This document shows, piece by piece, positions 1 to 8,669 of a stretch of 64,000 bases of DNA. Position 1 is the stretch's first letter; every line of letters starts with the position of its first letter. The DNA is from Streptomyces verrucosisporus (GTDB lineage Bacteria > Actinomycetota > Actinomycetes > Streptomycetales > Streptomycetaceae), in NCBI RefSeq assembly GCF_017114865.1, contig NZ_JADEYH010000017.1, positions 1 to 64,000 of the forward strand, read 5' to 3'. The position numbers and the translations under genes are program-made. Under the pieces are notes generated by a model. It was not told where the DNA came from. It searched no databases and saw only the letters and a list, made by a program, of their open reading frames with translations.

Positions 1-98
1 GCTGACCCTCAAGCGGTGACCCACCGCCGCAGCACGAACGGAAGCCGCCGCCCGGCCGGCCGGGCGGCGGCTTCCGCCGTACACGCAGCGGGTACGGG

Positions 99-407
99 CT
101 ACGGGCGCGCGCCGTGCGCGGGGGCGATCCCCTCGATCCGCCGCGCCAGACCCACGTCCAGCTCCGTCACCTTCCCGCCCACGCTGTGGGTGTTCACCGA
201 CACACCCACCGCGTCATAGCCCAGCAGCAGATCCGCGTGGTGGTTCATCTCCTCCTGGATCTGCGCGACATGGAGCACCATCGCCGCGGCCGGGAAGTGC
301 CCGGCGAAGGAGTACGTCCTCCCGAGCCGGTCCTCGGCGAACTCCCAGCCGGGCAGCTCCGCCAGCGCGGCTTCGATCTCCTGCGAGGTCAGCTGTCGGG
401 GTGCCAT
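99..407 (-). CDS. phhB: 4a-hydroxytetrahydrobiopterin dehydratase (PCD/DCoH family)
   Basis: This 102-residue protein matches the full length of the pterin-4a-carbinolamine dehydratase family, which dehydrates 4a-hydroxytetrahydropterin so that the pterin cofactor can be recycled. The family catalytic histidines are visible as His56-His57 (motif NHHAD) and His74 in the motif VNTHS. The usual HHP is HHA here, a minor deviation. The ATG at 405-407 is chosen because the conserved domain begins at once (MAPRQLTSQEIE); longer frames run into the divergent gene. It is divergent from the MmyB-like regulator with a 51-bp gap that holds a palindrome (433-454). No aromatic amino acid hydroxylase lies next to it, so its physiological partner is not evident here. 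Confidence 0.93.
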   Translation of the reverse strand: MAPRQLTSQEIEAALAELPGWEFAEDRLGRTYSFAGHFPAAAMVLHVAQIQEEMNHHADLLLGYDAVGVSVNTHSVGGKVTELDVGLARRIEGIAPAHGARP

Positions 408-432
408 GGCACGAAATCTCACTTCCCGTGGA

Positions 433-454
433 CGACCCTCCCAGCCTAGGGTCG
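433..454. promoter_or_regulatory. Inverted repeat overlapping the predicted -10 of the MmyB-like regulator
   Basis: The sequence reads CGACCCT, 8 nt, AGGGTCG. The right arm overlaps TAGGGT (447-452), which lies 6 nt before the ATG at 459 and would serve as the -10 of a leaderless transcript. It sits in the 51-bp gap between phhB and the regulator, so a protein bound here could control both genes. Autoregulation by the adjacent HTH protein is an inference. Confidence 0.5.
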
Positions 455-458
455 CGGC

Positions 459-1280
459 ATGGGATCCGCTGCGGCCGACACGGGCACGGGGACGAGCAGA
501 CCGGCGAACGGAGTGGGGCTCCTGCTGCGGCACTGGCGGGAGCGCGCCGGACTCAGCCAGCTCGAACTGGCCCTGCGTGCCGACTCCTCCGCCAGGCACA
601 TCAGCTTCGTCGAGACCGGGCGCACCCGCCCCAGCCCTGAGATGGTGCTCCGGCTGGCCGAGCACCTCGACGTCCCCGTACGCGAGCGCAACGCGCTGCT
701 GCTGACCGCCGGACACGCCCCGCACTACCCCGAGACCCCCGTGGACGACCCCTCACTGGCCGCCCTGCGCGAAGGCCTGGAGCGGATGCTGACGGCGTAC
801 GAGCCCTTCCCCGCCCTGGTGGTCGACGGCCGGTACGAGGTGGTGGCCGCCAACCGCGGTATCGCCGCCCTGCTGGAGGGCGTGGCCGCACACCTCCTGC
901 GCCCCCCGCTGAACGCCATGCGCCTGACCCTCCACCCCGAAGGCCTGGCCCCGCGCATCCGCAACTTCCCCCAGTGGCGCGAGCACCTGCTGGAGCAGAT
1001 GCGGCGGCAGCTCGCGCTGCTGCGGTCGGCGCCGCTGCGCGAGCTGTACGAGGAGGTGGCCGCCCATCCGGTGCCCGGGGAGGGCACCGAACGGCGTGAG
1101 GCCGCGAGCCCCTTCGCCCTGCCGCTGGTGATCGAGCACCAAGGGCACGTCCTGTCGTTCTTCTCCACCATCACCACCTTCAACACCCCCGTGGACGTGA
1201 CCGTCTCCGAGCTGGCGATGGAGACCTTCGTCCCGGCCGACCCCGGGACGGCGGCCCTGCTGCCGAAGCTGCTGGGATAG
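459..1280 (+). CDS. XRE-family regulator with MmyB-like ligand-binding domain
   Basis: This 273-residue protein has an N-terminal lambda-repressor-like helix-turn-helix at about residues 20-75 (LLRHWRERAGLSQLELAL, then HISFVETGRTRPS). From about residue 95 a MmyB-type PAS-like ligand-binding domain follows, with the typical string YEPFPALVVDGRYEVVAAN. MmyB-like proteins are common streptomycete regulators that usually act on a divergent neighbour and are thought to bind a small or fatty-acid-like ligand. Here the divergent neighbour is phhB. The ATG at 459 follows TAGGGT by 6 nt with no Shine-Dalgarno sequence, so translation is probably leaderless. The ligand cannot be told from sequence. 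Confidence 0.9.
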   Translation: MGSAAADTGTGTSRPANGVGLLLRHWRERAGLSQLELALRADSSARHISFVETGRTRPSPEMVLRLAEHLDVPVRERNALLLTAGHAPHYPETPVDDPSLAALREGLERMLTAYEPFPALVVDGRYEVVAANRGIAALLEGVAAHLLRPPLNAMRLTLHPEGLAPRIRNFPQWREHLLEQMRRQLALLRSAPLRELYEEVAAHPVPGEGTERREAASPFALPLVIEHQGHVLSFFSTITTFNTPVDVTVSELAMETFVPADPGTAALLPKLLG

Positions 1281-1418
1281 CCGCCCTGTCCGGTCCGGGA
1301 GTCGGCCGGAGGGCACCGGCCGGAGCCGGGCATTCCGAAGCAACAAGACGCTTGGCACACTTTTTTAACCCAGTGGCCCGCTCGTACGGGCCCAACCGCG
1401 GCGGGCCGACCGGACGGA

Positions 1419-3497
1419 TCAGCGCAGGGGCGCGCGGGCCGGGACGAAGGGGGCGGTCACGGCCGGGGCGGCCTCCGCCTCGCGCAGCCAGCCGCGCAGC
1501 ACCCGGTGGACCTGCTCGGCGCCGACCGGCTCGCCGTCCGCGTCCGGCGGGGACAGCAGGCGCGGGTAGAGGATGAAGGCCCGGGACTGCTCGCCCCCCA
1601 GGCCGCCGTGGGAGCCGATCTGCTGCTCGAAGGCGTGGACGGCGCCGGTGGCCCGGTCGATGGCCGAGTTGACCATGACGTCGGCGGCGTGCGGGAAGCG
1701 CGCGGTGCGCCGCACCAGGGCGGCGGCGCGCGGGCCGTAGGGCTTCAGGGGGTCCTCGCCGGTGACCTCGCCGGTGTCCAGGCGGTGTTCGCTCTCCTTG
1801 GGGCCGAGCACCACCGGTCCGTGGCGCTCGGTGTCCACCAGCAGGAAGCCGATGCCGGGGTGGTTGGCGAGGGTGCGCAGCAGGGCGGGGTGGCGGCGGT
1901 CGATCTCCTCGCGGGTGGCCCGCCCCTGGATGCCGGGGAAGGAGACCAGCCCGAGGTTGCCCGAGCCCAGCACCACCGGGTCGGAGGTGGGGGCGGGCCA
2001 GTGAGGTTCGGCGCCGTGCCCGTCCTCGGGCCGGTGCAGGGCGGCGCGGGCGGCGGCGCGGGCCTCGGCGCCGCTGGCCGTGTACCTGGCCCGCCGGGGG
2101 ACCGGCAGCCCGCATCCGGCGCGGACCAGGTCCTCCAGCGTGAGCCCGTAGTGGGAGGTGAAGGTCTCGCCGGGGCTCTGCCCGTGGTCGGACAGGAGCA
2201 CCAGGCGGTAGGGCCGGGGGGCCTGGGCGGCGGCCTTGGCGATCAGGCCGACGGACCGGTCCAGACGCCGCAGCACCTGGTGGGTGTCGCGGCCACGCGG
2301 CCCGGAGTGGTGGGCCACCTCGTCGTAGGCGACGAGGTCGGCGTAGACGGCGGTACGCCCGCTGAGGATGTCGCCGAGGACGGAGGCGACCACCACGTCC
2401 CGCTGGACGACGGTGGCGAAGGCCCGGATGAACGGGTAGAGCCCGCCGCGCGGCACCCGCGGGCTGTCCCCGCGCAGCCTGGCGCGGGTGGACTGGACGA
2501 TCTCGCGGACGACCTCGGCCGTGAAGGAGGCGGCCGTACGGGTGGCGTTGGCCGGGTCGGAGAAGTACGCGAAGTACCCGGCACGCGACCGGTTGTGCCG
2601 GCCGCGCCGGGCGGAGACGGAGAGAACCAGGGCCACCTGGGTGGCCCCGCCGCTGAAGAGGTTGCCGCGGCTGGCGCCGTCGTGGGCGAGCAGTCCGGGC
2701 TCGCCGCTGTGCTCGGCGGCGCGGCGCTGGAGCCGGGCGGCGCTGGAGGGCCGGTTGCTGATCACCACCTCGCCGGTCTCCTTCTCGTACCAGCGGAAGG
2801 CGGGCACGTCCTCGTTGGAGCCGTGCAGGATGCCGAGCTGGCTGGCGCCGGTCTGGCTGGACCAGTCGGTGTGCCAGGGGACGAGCCGGTGGGTGTCGCG
2901 GAGCATGGCGGCGATGTTCGGCATCAGCGGTTCGCCGTCGGCGGGCGCCGCGGCCGCGTCGCTCAGTACGTCGTGGCCGATCCCGTCGAGCTGGAGGAAG
3001 ACGGTGCCGGGGGTGGCGGGCATCCGGCGGCGCCCGGAGCGGCGCCAGCGGCGGTCGGCGAGCCGGGCAAGGCGCCGCCGGTAGGCCCGGTCGTCGCGGA
3101 CGGCCAGGAAGGTGTTGGCCGCCGAGGAGGCGGCGGACATCGCGGCGGCGACGACCACGGCGGTCTGCGGGTCGGCCTCGCCCCGGTAGTCGGGCAGGAG
3201 GGCGAGTGCCAGCCACAGCAGCGAGCCGTTGAGGAAGAACACCAGCAGGCCCAGCACCAGGGCGGGCACCAGCAGCAGGGCTCTGACCAGCACGGGCCAC
3301 ACCAGTGCGCTGAGCAGGCCGAAGGCGCCGGCTCCGAGGGCGGCGGTGATCCCGATGCTGGTGGCGCTGTCGCCGTCGGCGGACTGGAGCCGGAAGTCGG
3401 GGAGCACGCCGGCCAGCACCAGCATGGTGAGGGTGCTCACCGCCCACACCACCAGGACGCGCAGCACCGCACCGCCCGCCCTGCGCCAGGCCGCCAT
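1419..3497 (-). CDS. Membrane-anchored alkaline-phosphatase-superfamily phosphodiesterase
   Basis: This protein has about 692 residues. Its first 150 residues hold three or four hydrophobic helices (for example LRVLVVWAVSTLTMLVLAGV), an arrangement often annotated as holin-like. The rest is a type I phosphodiesterase/nucleotide pyrophosphatase-like domain. Metal-site motifs are visible: LQLDGIGHD, a Ser/Thr nucleophile region QTGASQ, LVAYDEVAHH, LLSDHGQ and GSHGG. It probably hydrolyses a phosphate or sulfate ester at the membrane; the substrate is unknown. The start is the ATG at 3495-3497 or the GTG two codons upstream (3501-3503), which lies closer to a purine-rich RBS. It converges on the MmyB-like gene, with 138 bp between them. 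Confidence 0.85.
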   Translation of the reverse strand: MAAWRRAGGAVLRVLVVWAVSTLTMLVLAGVLPDFRLQSADGDSATSIGITAALGAGAFGLLSALVWPVLVRALLLVPALVLGLLVFFLNGSLLWLALALLPDYRGEADPQTAVVVAAAMSAASSAANTFLAVRDDRAYRRRLARLADRRWRRSGRRRMPATPGTVFLQLDGIGHDVLSDAAAAPADGEPLMPNIAAMLRDTHRLVPWHTDWSSQTGASQLGILHGSNEDVPAFRWYEKETGEVVISNRPSSAARLQRRAAEHSGEPGLLAHDGASRGNLFSGGATQVALVLSVSARRGRHNRSRAGYFAYFSDPANATRTAASFTAEVVREIVQSTRARLRGDSPRVPRGGLYPFIRAFATVVQRDVVVASVLGDILSGRTAVYADLVAYDEVAHHSGPRGRDTHQVLRRLDRSVGLIAKAAAQAPRPYRLVLLSDHGQSPGETFTSHYGLTLEDLVRAGCGLPVPRRARYTASGAEARAAARAALHRPEDGHGAEPHWPAPTSDPVVLGSGNLGLVSFPGIQGRATREEIDRRHPALLRTLANHPGIGFLLVDTERHGPVVLGPKESEHRLDTGEVTGEDPLKPYGPRAAALVRRTARFPHAADVMVNSAIDRATGAVHAFEQQIGSHGGLGGEQSRAFILYPRLLSPPDADGEPVGAEQVHRVLRGWLREAEAAPAVTAPFVPARAPLR

Positions 3498-3773
3498 CCG
3501 CACGCCGTCCGCCTTTCCCTCCTCCGGGACCGGTCCCGCTCCGGTCCGGCGCCGGCCTCGGCCGGCCCTTGCCGTCCGCGTTCTCCGCGCCGGGGAGGTC
3601 CATGCTCCCCGCGCGCCGGAAACCGCCGTACCCGGTCCGGCACGTCCCACTTTTCCACAGCGTCTCCCGATTCCGGGGGCGCGTCCGGTCTCTTCGCGAA
3701 GGCTCCCGGAAGCACGGGGGTGTGATGAGAGGATCGGTACGGGAAAGGGGCGAGCGGAGGGAAGGAGGGTCCG

Positions 3774-4550
3774 GTGCCCGCGGAGATCACGTGGTGGGGC
3801 CATGCCACGACGACGGTGCGCGACCGCGGCGTGACGGTGCTCACCGACCCGGTGTTCGTCCGGCGGCTGGCCCACTTGCGCAGGCGGCGCGGACAGCCTC
3901 CGCCGGAGTCGGCGGCGCGGGTGGATCTGGTGGTGGTCTCCCATCTGCACGCCGACCATCTGCATCTGCCCTCCCTGGCCCGGCTGGCGCCCGGCACCCG
4001 GGTGGTGGTGCCGCGCGGCGCGCTCGTCTCGGTGGCGGGGCTGCGGCGGCTGGCGGGGCGGCTGCGGATCGAGGAGACCGACGTGGGCGAGCGGGTGCGG
4101 GCCGGGGACGTGACCGTACGCGCGGTGCCCGCGGACCACGACGGGCGGCGGTTGCCGTACGGGCCGCACCGGGCACCCGCCCTGGGCTATGTGGTCGAGG
4201 GGGATTCCAGGACGTACTTCGCCGGTGACACGGGGCTGTTCGACTCCATGGCGGAGGCGGTCGGCCCGGTGGACGCGGCGCTGCTGCCCGTCGGCGGCTG
4301 GGGGCCGAAGCTGGGCGCCGGGCACATGAACGCGCGCCGGGCCGCCGAGGCGCTGGCCCGGCTGGGGGCGCCGCTGGCGGTGCCGGTGCACTACGGGACG
4401 TACTGGCCGATCGGCCTGGACGCGGTCCGGCCGCACGAGTTCCACTCCCCCGGTGACGAGTTCGTGCGGCTGGCGGCGCGTTCGGCCCCCGCCGCGGCGG
4501 TGCGCCGGCTGGGGCACGGTGAGAGCGTACGGCTGGAGGGAGCGGGGTGA
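3774..4550 (+). CDS. MBL-fold metallo-hydrolase (UlaG/NAPE-PLD-like)
   Basis: This 258-residue metallo-beta-lactamase-fold hydrolase carries the zinc motif HLHADH (His57, His59, Asp61, His62), a second ligand in AVPADHDG, FAGDTG, and the late histidine in VPVHYGTYWP. The fold resembles UlaG and N-acylphosphatidylethanolamine phospholipase D; the true substrate is unknown. The GTG start at 3774 is set by a strong RBS (gaaggaggg, 3761-3769). The last codons overlap the DedA gene by 4 bp (GTGA), so the two are translationally coupled, which suggests a membrane-lipid or envelope role. Confidence 0.9.
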   Translation: MPAEITWWGHATTTVRDRGVTVLTDPVFVRRLAHLRRRRGQPPPESAARVDLVVVSHLHADHLHLPSLARLAPGTRVVVPRGALVSVAGLRRLAGRLRIEETDVGERVRAGDVTVRAVPADHDGRRLPYGPHRAPALGYVVEGDSRTYFAGDTGLFDSMAEAVGPVDAALLPVGGWGPKLGAGHMNARRAAEALARLGAPLAVPVHYGTYWPIGLDAVRPHEFHSPGDEFVRLAARSAPAAAVRRLGHGESVRLEGAG

Positions 4551-5182
4551 TCGAGGCACTGCTGGGCGCGGTGCGGGAGATACCGGGTCAGGTGGCGCCC
4601 GGCGCGGTGGGCTATCCGTCGCTGTTCCTGCTGGTCGCGTTCGGCGCGCTGGTGCCGGTGGTGCCGACGGGGGCGCTGGTCAGCGCGGCGTCGGCGGTGG
4701 CTTTCCACCGCAGTCCTCCGGCCCTCCCGCTGCTGCTGGTGTTCGCCGTCGCGTCGCTGGCGGCGTTCCTGGGCGATCTGCTGCTGTACTGGCTCGGGCG
4801 GCGCGGCGGTCACTCCAGGAGCGGGGAGCGCTGGCTGGAGCGGATGCGCGAGCGGGCCGAGCCGGAACGGCTGGAGGCCTCGCGGCGGAGGCTGGACGAG
4901 CACGGTGTGACGGTGCTGGTCCTCTCCCGGCTGGTGCCGGCCGGGCGGATCCCGGTGATGGTGGCCTGCCTGCTGTCGCGGGTGCCGGTGCGGCGGTTCG
5001 TGCGCGGTGCCGCACCGGCCTGCCTGGTGTGGACGGCGACCTACCAGCTGATCGGGATCCTGGGCGGGTCGCTGTTCCCCGAGCCGTGGCAGGGCGTGGC
5101 CGCGGCGGTCGGCCTGACGCTGCTGGTCGGGGCGGCGCCCTCGGCGTGGCGGCGGCTGCGCCCGGCGCGGGTCCCGCGCTAG
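4547..5182 (+). CDS. DedA-family (SNARE-associated/VTT domain) membrane protein
   Basis: This 211-residue polytopic protein has the DedA landmarks: an acidic/proline re-entrant region (FGALVPVVPTGALVSAAS), the loop GDLLLYWLGRRGG, and the arginine motif LVLSRLVPAGRIPVMVA. DedA proteins sit in the cytoplasmic membrane and several are now known as lipid scramblases/flippases or proton-dependent transporters; which applies here is unknown. It overlaps the upstream MBL hydrolase gene by 4 bp. Its TAG stop shares bases with the stop of the convergent MBL gene (CTAG at 5179-5182), so nothing separates the two operons. Confidence 0.88.
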   Translation: MIEALLGAVREIPGQVAPGAVGYPSLFLLVAFGALVPVVPTGALVSAASAVAFHRSPPALPLLLVFAVASLAAFLGDLLLYWLGRRGGHSRSGERWLERMRERAEPERLEASRRRLDEHGVTVLVLSRLVPAGRIPVMVACLLSRVPVRRFVRGAAPACLVWTATYQLIGILGGSLFPEPWQGVAAAVGLTLLVGAAPSAWRRLRPARVPR

Positions 5183-6285
5183 AGGGGCCGGGGGCCGGGA
5201 TCCGGGCGTGGACGCGGATGCGGGTTCGGCTGTCCCAGGATCCTGGAGGCCCCGACCGGCAGGTCCCACAGGTCCTCGCGCGGCCGGCCGGCCGCGGCCC
5301 AGGCGGCCCGTACCCGGCTCAGCGGCTCCAGCGGCGGCTCGGCGGAGAGCAGGAAGGTGGCCCAGTGCATGGGGGCCATGCGGCGGGCGCCGAGGTCCAG
5401 GCAGGCCCGTACGGCCTCCTCCGGGTCGGTGTGCACCGGGCGGAGCATCCGGCGCGGCGCGTAGGCGCCGATCGGCAGCAGGGCGAGGTCGATGCCGGGG
5501 TGGCGGTGGCCGATCTCGGCGAACCAGTGGCCGTACCCGGTGTCGCCGGCGAAGTGGATCCGCTGCCCGTGGCGGTCGGTGAGCACCCAGCCGCCCCACA
5601 GCGAGCGGCAGGTGTCGGTGAGGGTGCGCCGGGACCAGTGGTGGGCGGGGACGAAGTCGAAGCGGACGGTGCCGCCGCCCGGGGAGGGCAGTTCGGCCGC
5701 CTCCCACCAGTCCAGTTCGGTGACGCGGGCGAAGCGGCGCCTGCGGCACCAGGCGCCGAGCCCGGCGGGGACGAACAGCGGGGTGTCGCGCGGCAGCCGC
5801 CTGAGGGTGGGGGCGTCGAGGTGGTCGTAGTGGTTGTGGGAGATCACCACGGCGTCGACGGGCGGCAGGTCCTCCCAGGGGACCCCGACCGGGGTGACCC
5901 GCGCCGGGGTGCCCAGGATCCGGCGGGACCAGACGGGGTCGGTCAGGACGGTGAGGCCGCCGATGCGCACCACCCAGCTGGCGTGCCCGGCCCAGGTGAC
6001 GGCGGCGGTGGCGGCGTCGACCGGCGGCAGGGGGGCCGGTTCGCAGGGCAGCAGGGGGACCTCGCGCAGTGTCGCGGGATCGGGGCGCGTGCTGCCCTCC
6101 CGTGCTATGCGGGACAGGGAGCGCAGACCGGGCAGGGGCTCGGTGAGCCGGTCGGCGAAGGTGGCCGGCCAGGTGCGCCGCTCGCCCAGCGGGCGCGGCT
6201 CGGACAGGGCGGGGGGCCGCCGGGGGGAGCCGGCGGCGGGGGCGTCGAGAACGGCCTGTGCGGGCTTGTCCGTCCGCTCGGTCAT
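5179..6285 (-). CDS. MBL-fold metallo-hydrolase (NAPE-PLD-like)
   Basis: This 368-residue protein has a variable 90-residue N-terminus followed by a metallo-beta-lactamase domain. Visible motifs are WAGHASWVV near residue 100, HNHYDH (His150, His152, Asp154, His155), VPAHHWSRR, FAGDTGYG and the late PMHWATF. The order and the HW/SRRT elements match the N-acylphosphatidylethanolamine phospholipase D/RomA-like branch. The activity is probably hydrolysis of a phosphodiester or related lipid, but this is not proven. The ATG at 6283-6285 overlaps the end of the upstream aminotransferase-like gene by 4 bp, so the pair is coupled. The gene converges with the other MBL/DedA pair. Confidence 0.9.
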   Translation of the reverse strand: MTERTDKPAQAVLDAPAAGSPRRPPALSEPRPLGERRTWPATFADRLTEPLPGLRSLSRIAREGSTRPDPATLREVPLLPCEPAPLPPVDAATAAVTWAGHASWVVRIGGLTVLTDPVWSRRILGTPARVTPVGVPWEDLPPVDAVVISHNHYDHLDAPTLRRLPRDTPLFVPAGLGAWCRRRRFARVTELDWWEAAELPSPGGGTVRFDFVPAHHWSRRTLTDTCRSLWGGWVLTDRHGQRIHFAGDTGYGHWFAEIGHRHPGIDLALLPIGAYAPRRMLRPVHTDPEEAVRACLDLGARRMAPMHWATFLLSAEPPLEPLSRVRAAWAAAGRPREDLWDLPVGASRILGQPNPHPRPRPDPGPRPL

Positions 6286-7607
6286 GCGGGGCTCCCATCT
6301 GCGTCCGGTGCTGCGTCCGGTGGTGTCACGGGGCGGGGGGCCGCCGGGCGCGCGGCCGCCGGGCCCCGCAGTACCTCTTCCAGCCGCTCCGGCGGCACGT
6401 CGGTCGACAGGCGCACCCGCAGGGCGTGCGGATCGTCGCCGAAGCGGTGGCCCCCCAGTGCGTACGGGCCGAGCCCGCGCACCAGTTCCGCCTCCAGCCG
6501 GGGGGCGTCCTCGATGCCGCGGGCGGCCAGCGCGGGGCGCAGCGCCTCGAAGTCGGGGTAGATGTGACGTCCGGCGTGCGGCGGGCGGCAGACCGCGCCG
6601 GCCCCGGTCAGAACGCGGTGGAGTTCGGCGGCGCGGGCGGCGCGGGCCCGGTTTCCGGCGGCGCGGTGTGCGCGCAGCGGCTCCGCCTCGCCCAGCGCCT
6701 CGGCGGCGGCGCCGGCGTCGCGGCCGCGGGGGCGGGCGTGCAGGGCGGTCAGGACGGCGCGGGTGCGCTCGCCCAGTTCCCGTCCGCGCGCGGTGGCCGG
6801 CAGGCGGGCCACGCCCACGGCGGTGCCCGGGCCGAGGGCGTGCTCCGGGTCGGCGCCGAGGTCGACGAGGACCACGACGCAGTCGTGGTCGCCGCCCTCG
6901 TCGCCGCTCTCGCCGCCGCCGTTCACGGCGGTGCGGGCGTGGCCGTGGAGGGCGTCGGCGTGGGTGCCCGCGCCGGTGAGGCGGGCCGACCGGTGCAGGA
7001 TCTCGGCGGGGCTGACGATCACCGTGTCGCGGGGGTCGTGGGAGGTGTCGCGCCAGCTCTCGTCGCTGATGATCAGCAGGTCCTCCTGGACGGCCGCCTC
7101 GCACACCTCGTGCAGCAGTTCGGGCGGCGCGGCCGTCCCGGTCAGTCCGTCGGCCACGGACAGCAGCAGCACCCGCGGGTCGCCGCCGGCCGCGCGGGCC
7201 CGGCCCACGGTCTCCAGCAGCGCGAAGGGGTCGGGCACCCCGCCGCACTCGGCCGGTACGGGCACGGGGTGCAGCGGTCGGCCGAGCAGCCGCGCCTGGT
7301 CGGCGTGCCAGGCCGGGCCCGGCCTGGGCAGCACCACCCCGCCGCTGTCCGGACCGGCCTCCCCCTGCCCGCGCTCGCGTCCGTGTCCGCGTCCGGGCGC
7401 GTGTCCGGGCTCGGCCGCCGCGAGCAGCGCCAGCAGGAGCAGGGGCGCGGTGGGGGCCGCCACCACCTGTCCGGGCTCGGTGGGCAGGCCGCGCCGCCCC
7501 CAGTAGCCGCAGGCCGCCTCGGCCACGGCGCCGTGAACGCCGTACCGGTCCGGCGCGGTCACGGCCGCGGGGGTGGGGGTGGGGCCGCCGGGCCGGGTCT
7601 GCTGCAT
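6282..7607 (-). CDS. Aminotransferase class I/II-fold protein lacking every lysine
   Basis: This 441-residue protein resembles fold-type-I PLP aminotransferases: a small N-terminal arm, a large domain with VLLLSVADGLTG and LLIISDESWRD (the Asp that normally binds the pyridine nitrogen), and a C-terminal small domain with PDFEALRPALAARGI. However, the protein as read contains no lysine at all. At the place where SxSK or SLSK should lie the sequence is VVVLVDLGADPEHALGPG, so an internal aldimine with PLP cannot form. It is probably a pseudoenzyme or uses another chemistry. The ATG at 7605-7607 has GGAG about 9 nt upstream. The gene overlaps the downstream MBL gene by 4 bp and follows the ANTAR gene by 83 bp. 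The function is unknown. Confidence 0.75.
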   Translation of the reverse strand: MQQTRPGGPTPTPAAVTAPDRYGVHGAVAEAACGYWGRRGLPTEPGQVVAAPTAPLLLLALLAAAEPGHAPGRGHGRERGQGEAGPDSGGVVLPRPGPAWHADQARLLGRPLHPVPVPAECGGVPDPFALLETVGRARAAGGDPRVLLLSVADGLTGTAAPPELLHEVCEAAVQEDLLIISDESWRDTSHDPRDTVIVSPAEILHRSARLTGAGTHADALHGHARTAVNGGGESGDEGGDHDCVVVLVDLGADPEHALGPGTAVGVARLPATARGRELGERTRAVLTALHARPRGRDAGAAAEALGEAEPLRAHRAAGNRARAARAAELHRVLTGAGAVCRPPHAGRHIYPDFEALRPALAARGIEDAPRLEAELVRGLGPYALGGHRFGDDPHALRVRLSTDVPPERLEEVLRGPAAARPAAPRPVTPPDAAPDADGSPA

Positions 7608-7690
7608 TCCGTGTCTCCGCCGTGTCCGGGGGCGGCCCGTCGGCCGCCCTGTCTGGTTCCGCCGTTGCCTCCGGTCCTCCCTCCGGGCCT

Positions 7691-8458
7691 TCAGGGCCGC
7701 CGGGACAGCTCCGAGAAGCGCCGGAGTTCCTGCTCCATGCCGTGGCCCCGGGTGCGCACCAGGGCGCCGGCCAGGTCGGAGAGCTTGCGGTTGGTGTGCT
7801 GCGAGATCCCGCGCAGCAGGGCGAACGCCTCCTGCGCGTCGCAGCCGAGCACGTGCATCACGATCCCGCACGCCTGGTCCACGACGGGTCTGCTGCGCAG
7901 CGCGCCCCTGAGCTGCTCCGCCTCCGCCAGCGCCGCGCGGTGGCGGAGGTCGCGGGCGAGCCCGGTGGCGGCCAGGTCGCCCAGGAGCGCCGCCGGGCAG
8001 CGGACGGTCTCCTCCAGCGGGCGGGGCCGGAAGCCGTGGACGGTGACGGTGAGGGTCAGGCCGTCCCGGCGGTACGGCAGGGCGGCGCCGGAGCGCAGCC
8101 CCGTCTCCAGCGCCCTGGCGCGGTAGCCGGGCCAGCGGTCGTCCAGCAGCAGGTCCTCGGAGCCGGCGGGGCGTCCGGTGCGCAGGGCCTGCGGCACGGG
8201 GCCGTCCCCGTCCTCCCACTGGACGGCGATGAGCTCGGACAGGTCCGGATGGGTGACGGCGGTGGTGCCCTCGGCCGGATCGCCGCCGGTGTGGGCGGTG
8301 GCGGTGGCGCCGCAGCAGCCCGGGGTGGAGCGGACGACCTGCTCGGCCAGCCGGGCGAGGCTCCGGGCGGGGGAGGCGGCGTCGAGCACCGGCTCCGGCT
8401 CCGGTCCCGGCCGGGTCGGAGCGGACTCGAACGGCATCGCGTCGCATCGGTCCGGCAT
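7691..8458 (-). CDS. GAF-ANTAR domain RNA-binding antiterminator-type regulator
   Basis: This 255-residue protein has a GAF-like sensor domain at about residues 25-175 and a C-terminal ANTAR domain at about 185-240 (RSRPVVDQACGIVMHVLG, then AFALLRGISQHTNRKLSDLA). ANTAR domains bind paired hexaloop RNA hairpins and prevent transcription termination. The ATG at 8456-8458 follows AGGGAAAGGA. A downstream in-frame ATG at 8437 has no RBS. It heads a probable operon with the aminotransferase-fold and MBL genes and is divergent from a PAS-GAF protein. I did not find a clear paired hexaloop target in the 83-bp gap downstream, so the RNA target is open. Confidence 0.88.
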   Translation of the reverse strand: MPDRCDAMPFESAPTRPGPEPEPVLDAASPARSLARLAEQVVRSTPGCCGATATAHTGGDPAEGTTAVTHPDLSELIAVQWEDGDGPVPQALRTGRPAGSEDLLLDDRWPGYRARALETGLRSGAALPYRRDGLTLTVTVHGFRPRPLEETVRCPAALLGDLAATGLARDLRHRAALAEAEQLRGALRSRPVVDQACGIVMHVLGCDAQEAFALLRGISQHTNRKLSDLAGALVRTRGHGMEQELRRFSELSRRP

Positions 8459-8669
8459 GGCGCTGTCCGGTCCTTTCCCTGTTCTCCGGCCGGTTCGGGC
8501 CGGCCCCCGACGTCCGGTCGCGTGGGATCGGCTGCCCCGCACGGCGGCCGGGAAACGGCCGGTGCGCCGAGCCGCCCCGGGCGGGCACGGGCCGCCCGGG
8601 GACCACACCCGCGCGAACCCTCCCACCACCATCATCCCAACAAAGAGTGATGAGTAATATTTTTTCTGT

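Noticed and set aside
1180..4559. Very long open frames overlapping the phosphodiesterase gene in other frames
   Set aside because: They are shadows produced by very high third-position GC. Their translations are low-complexity Arg/Pro/Gly runs with no domain, whereas the chosen frame shows catalytic motifs.
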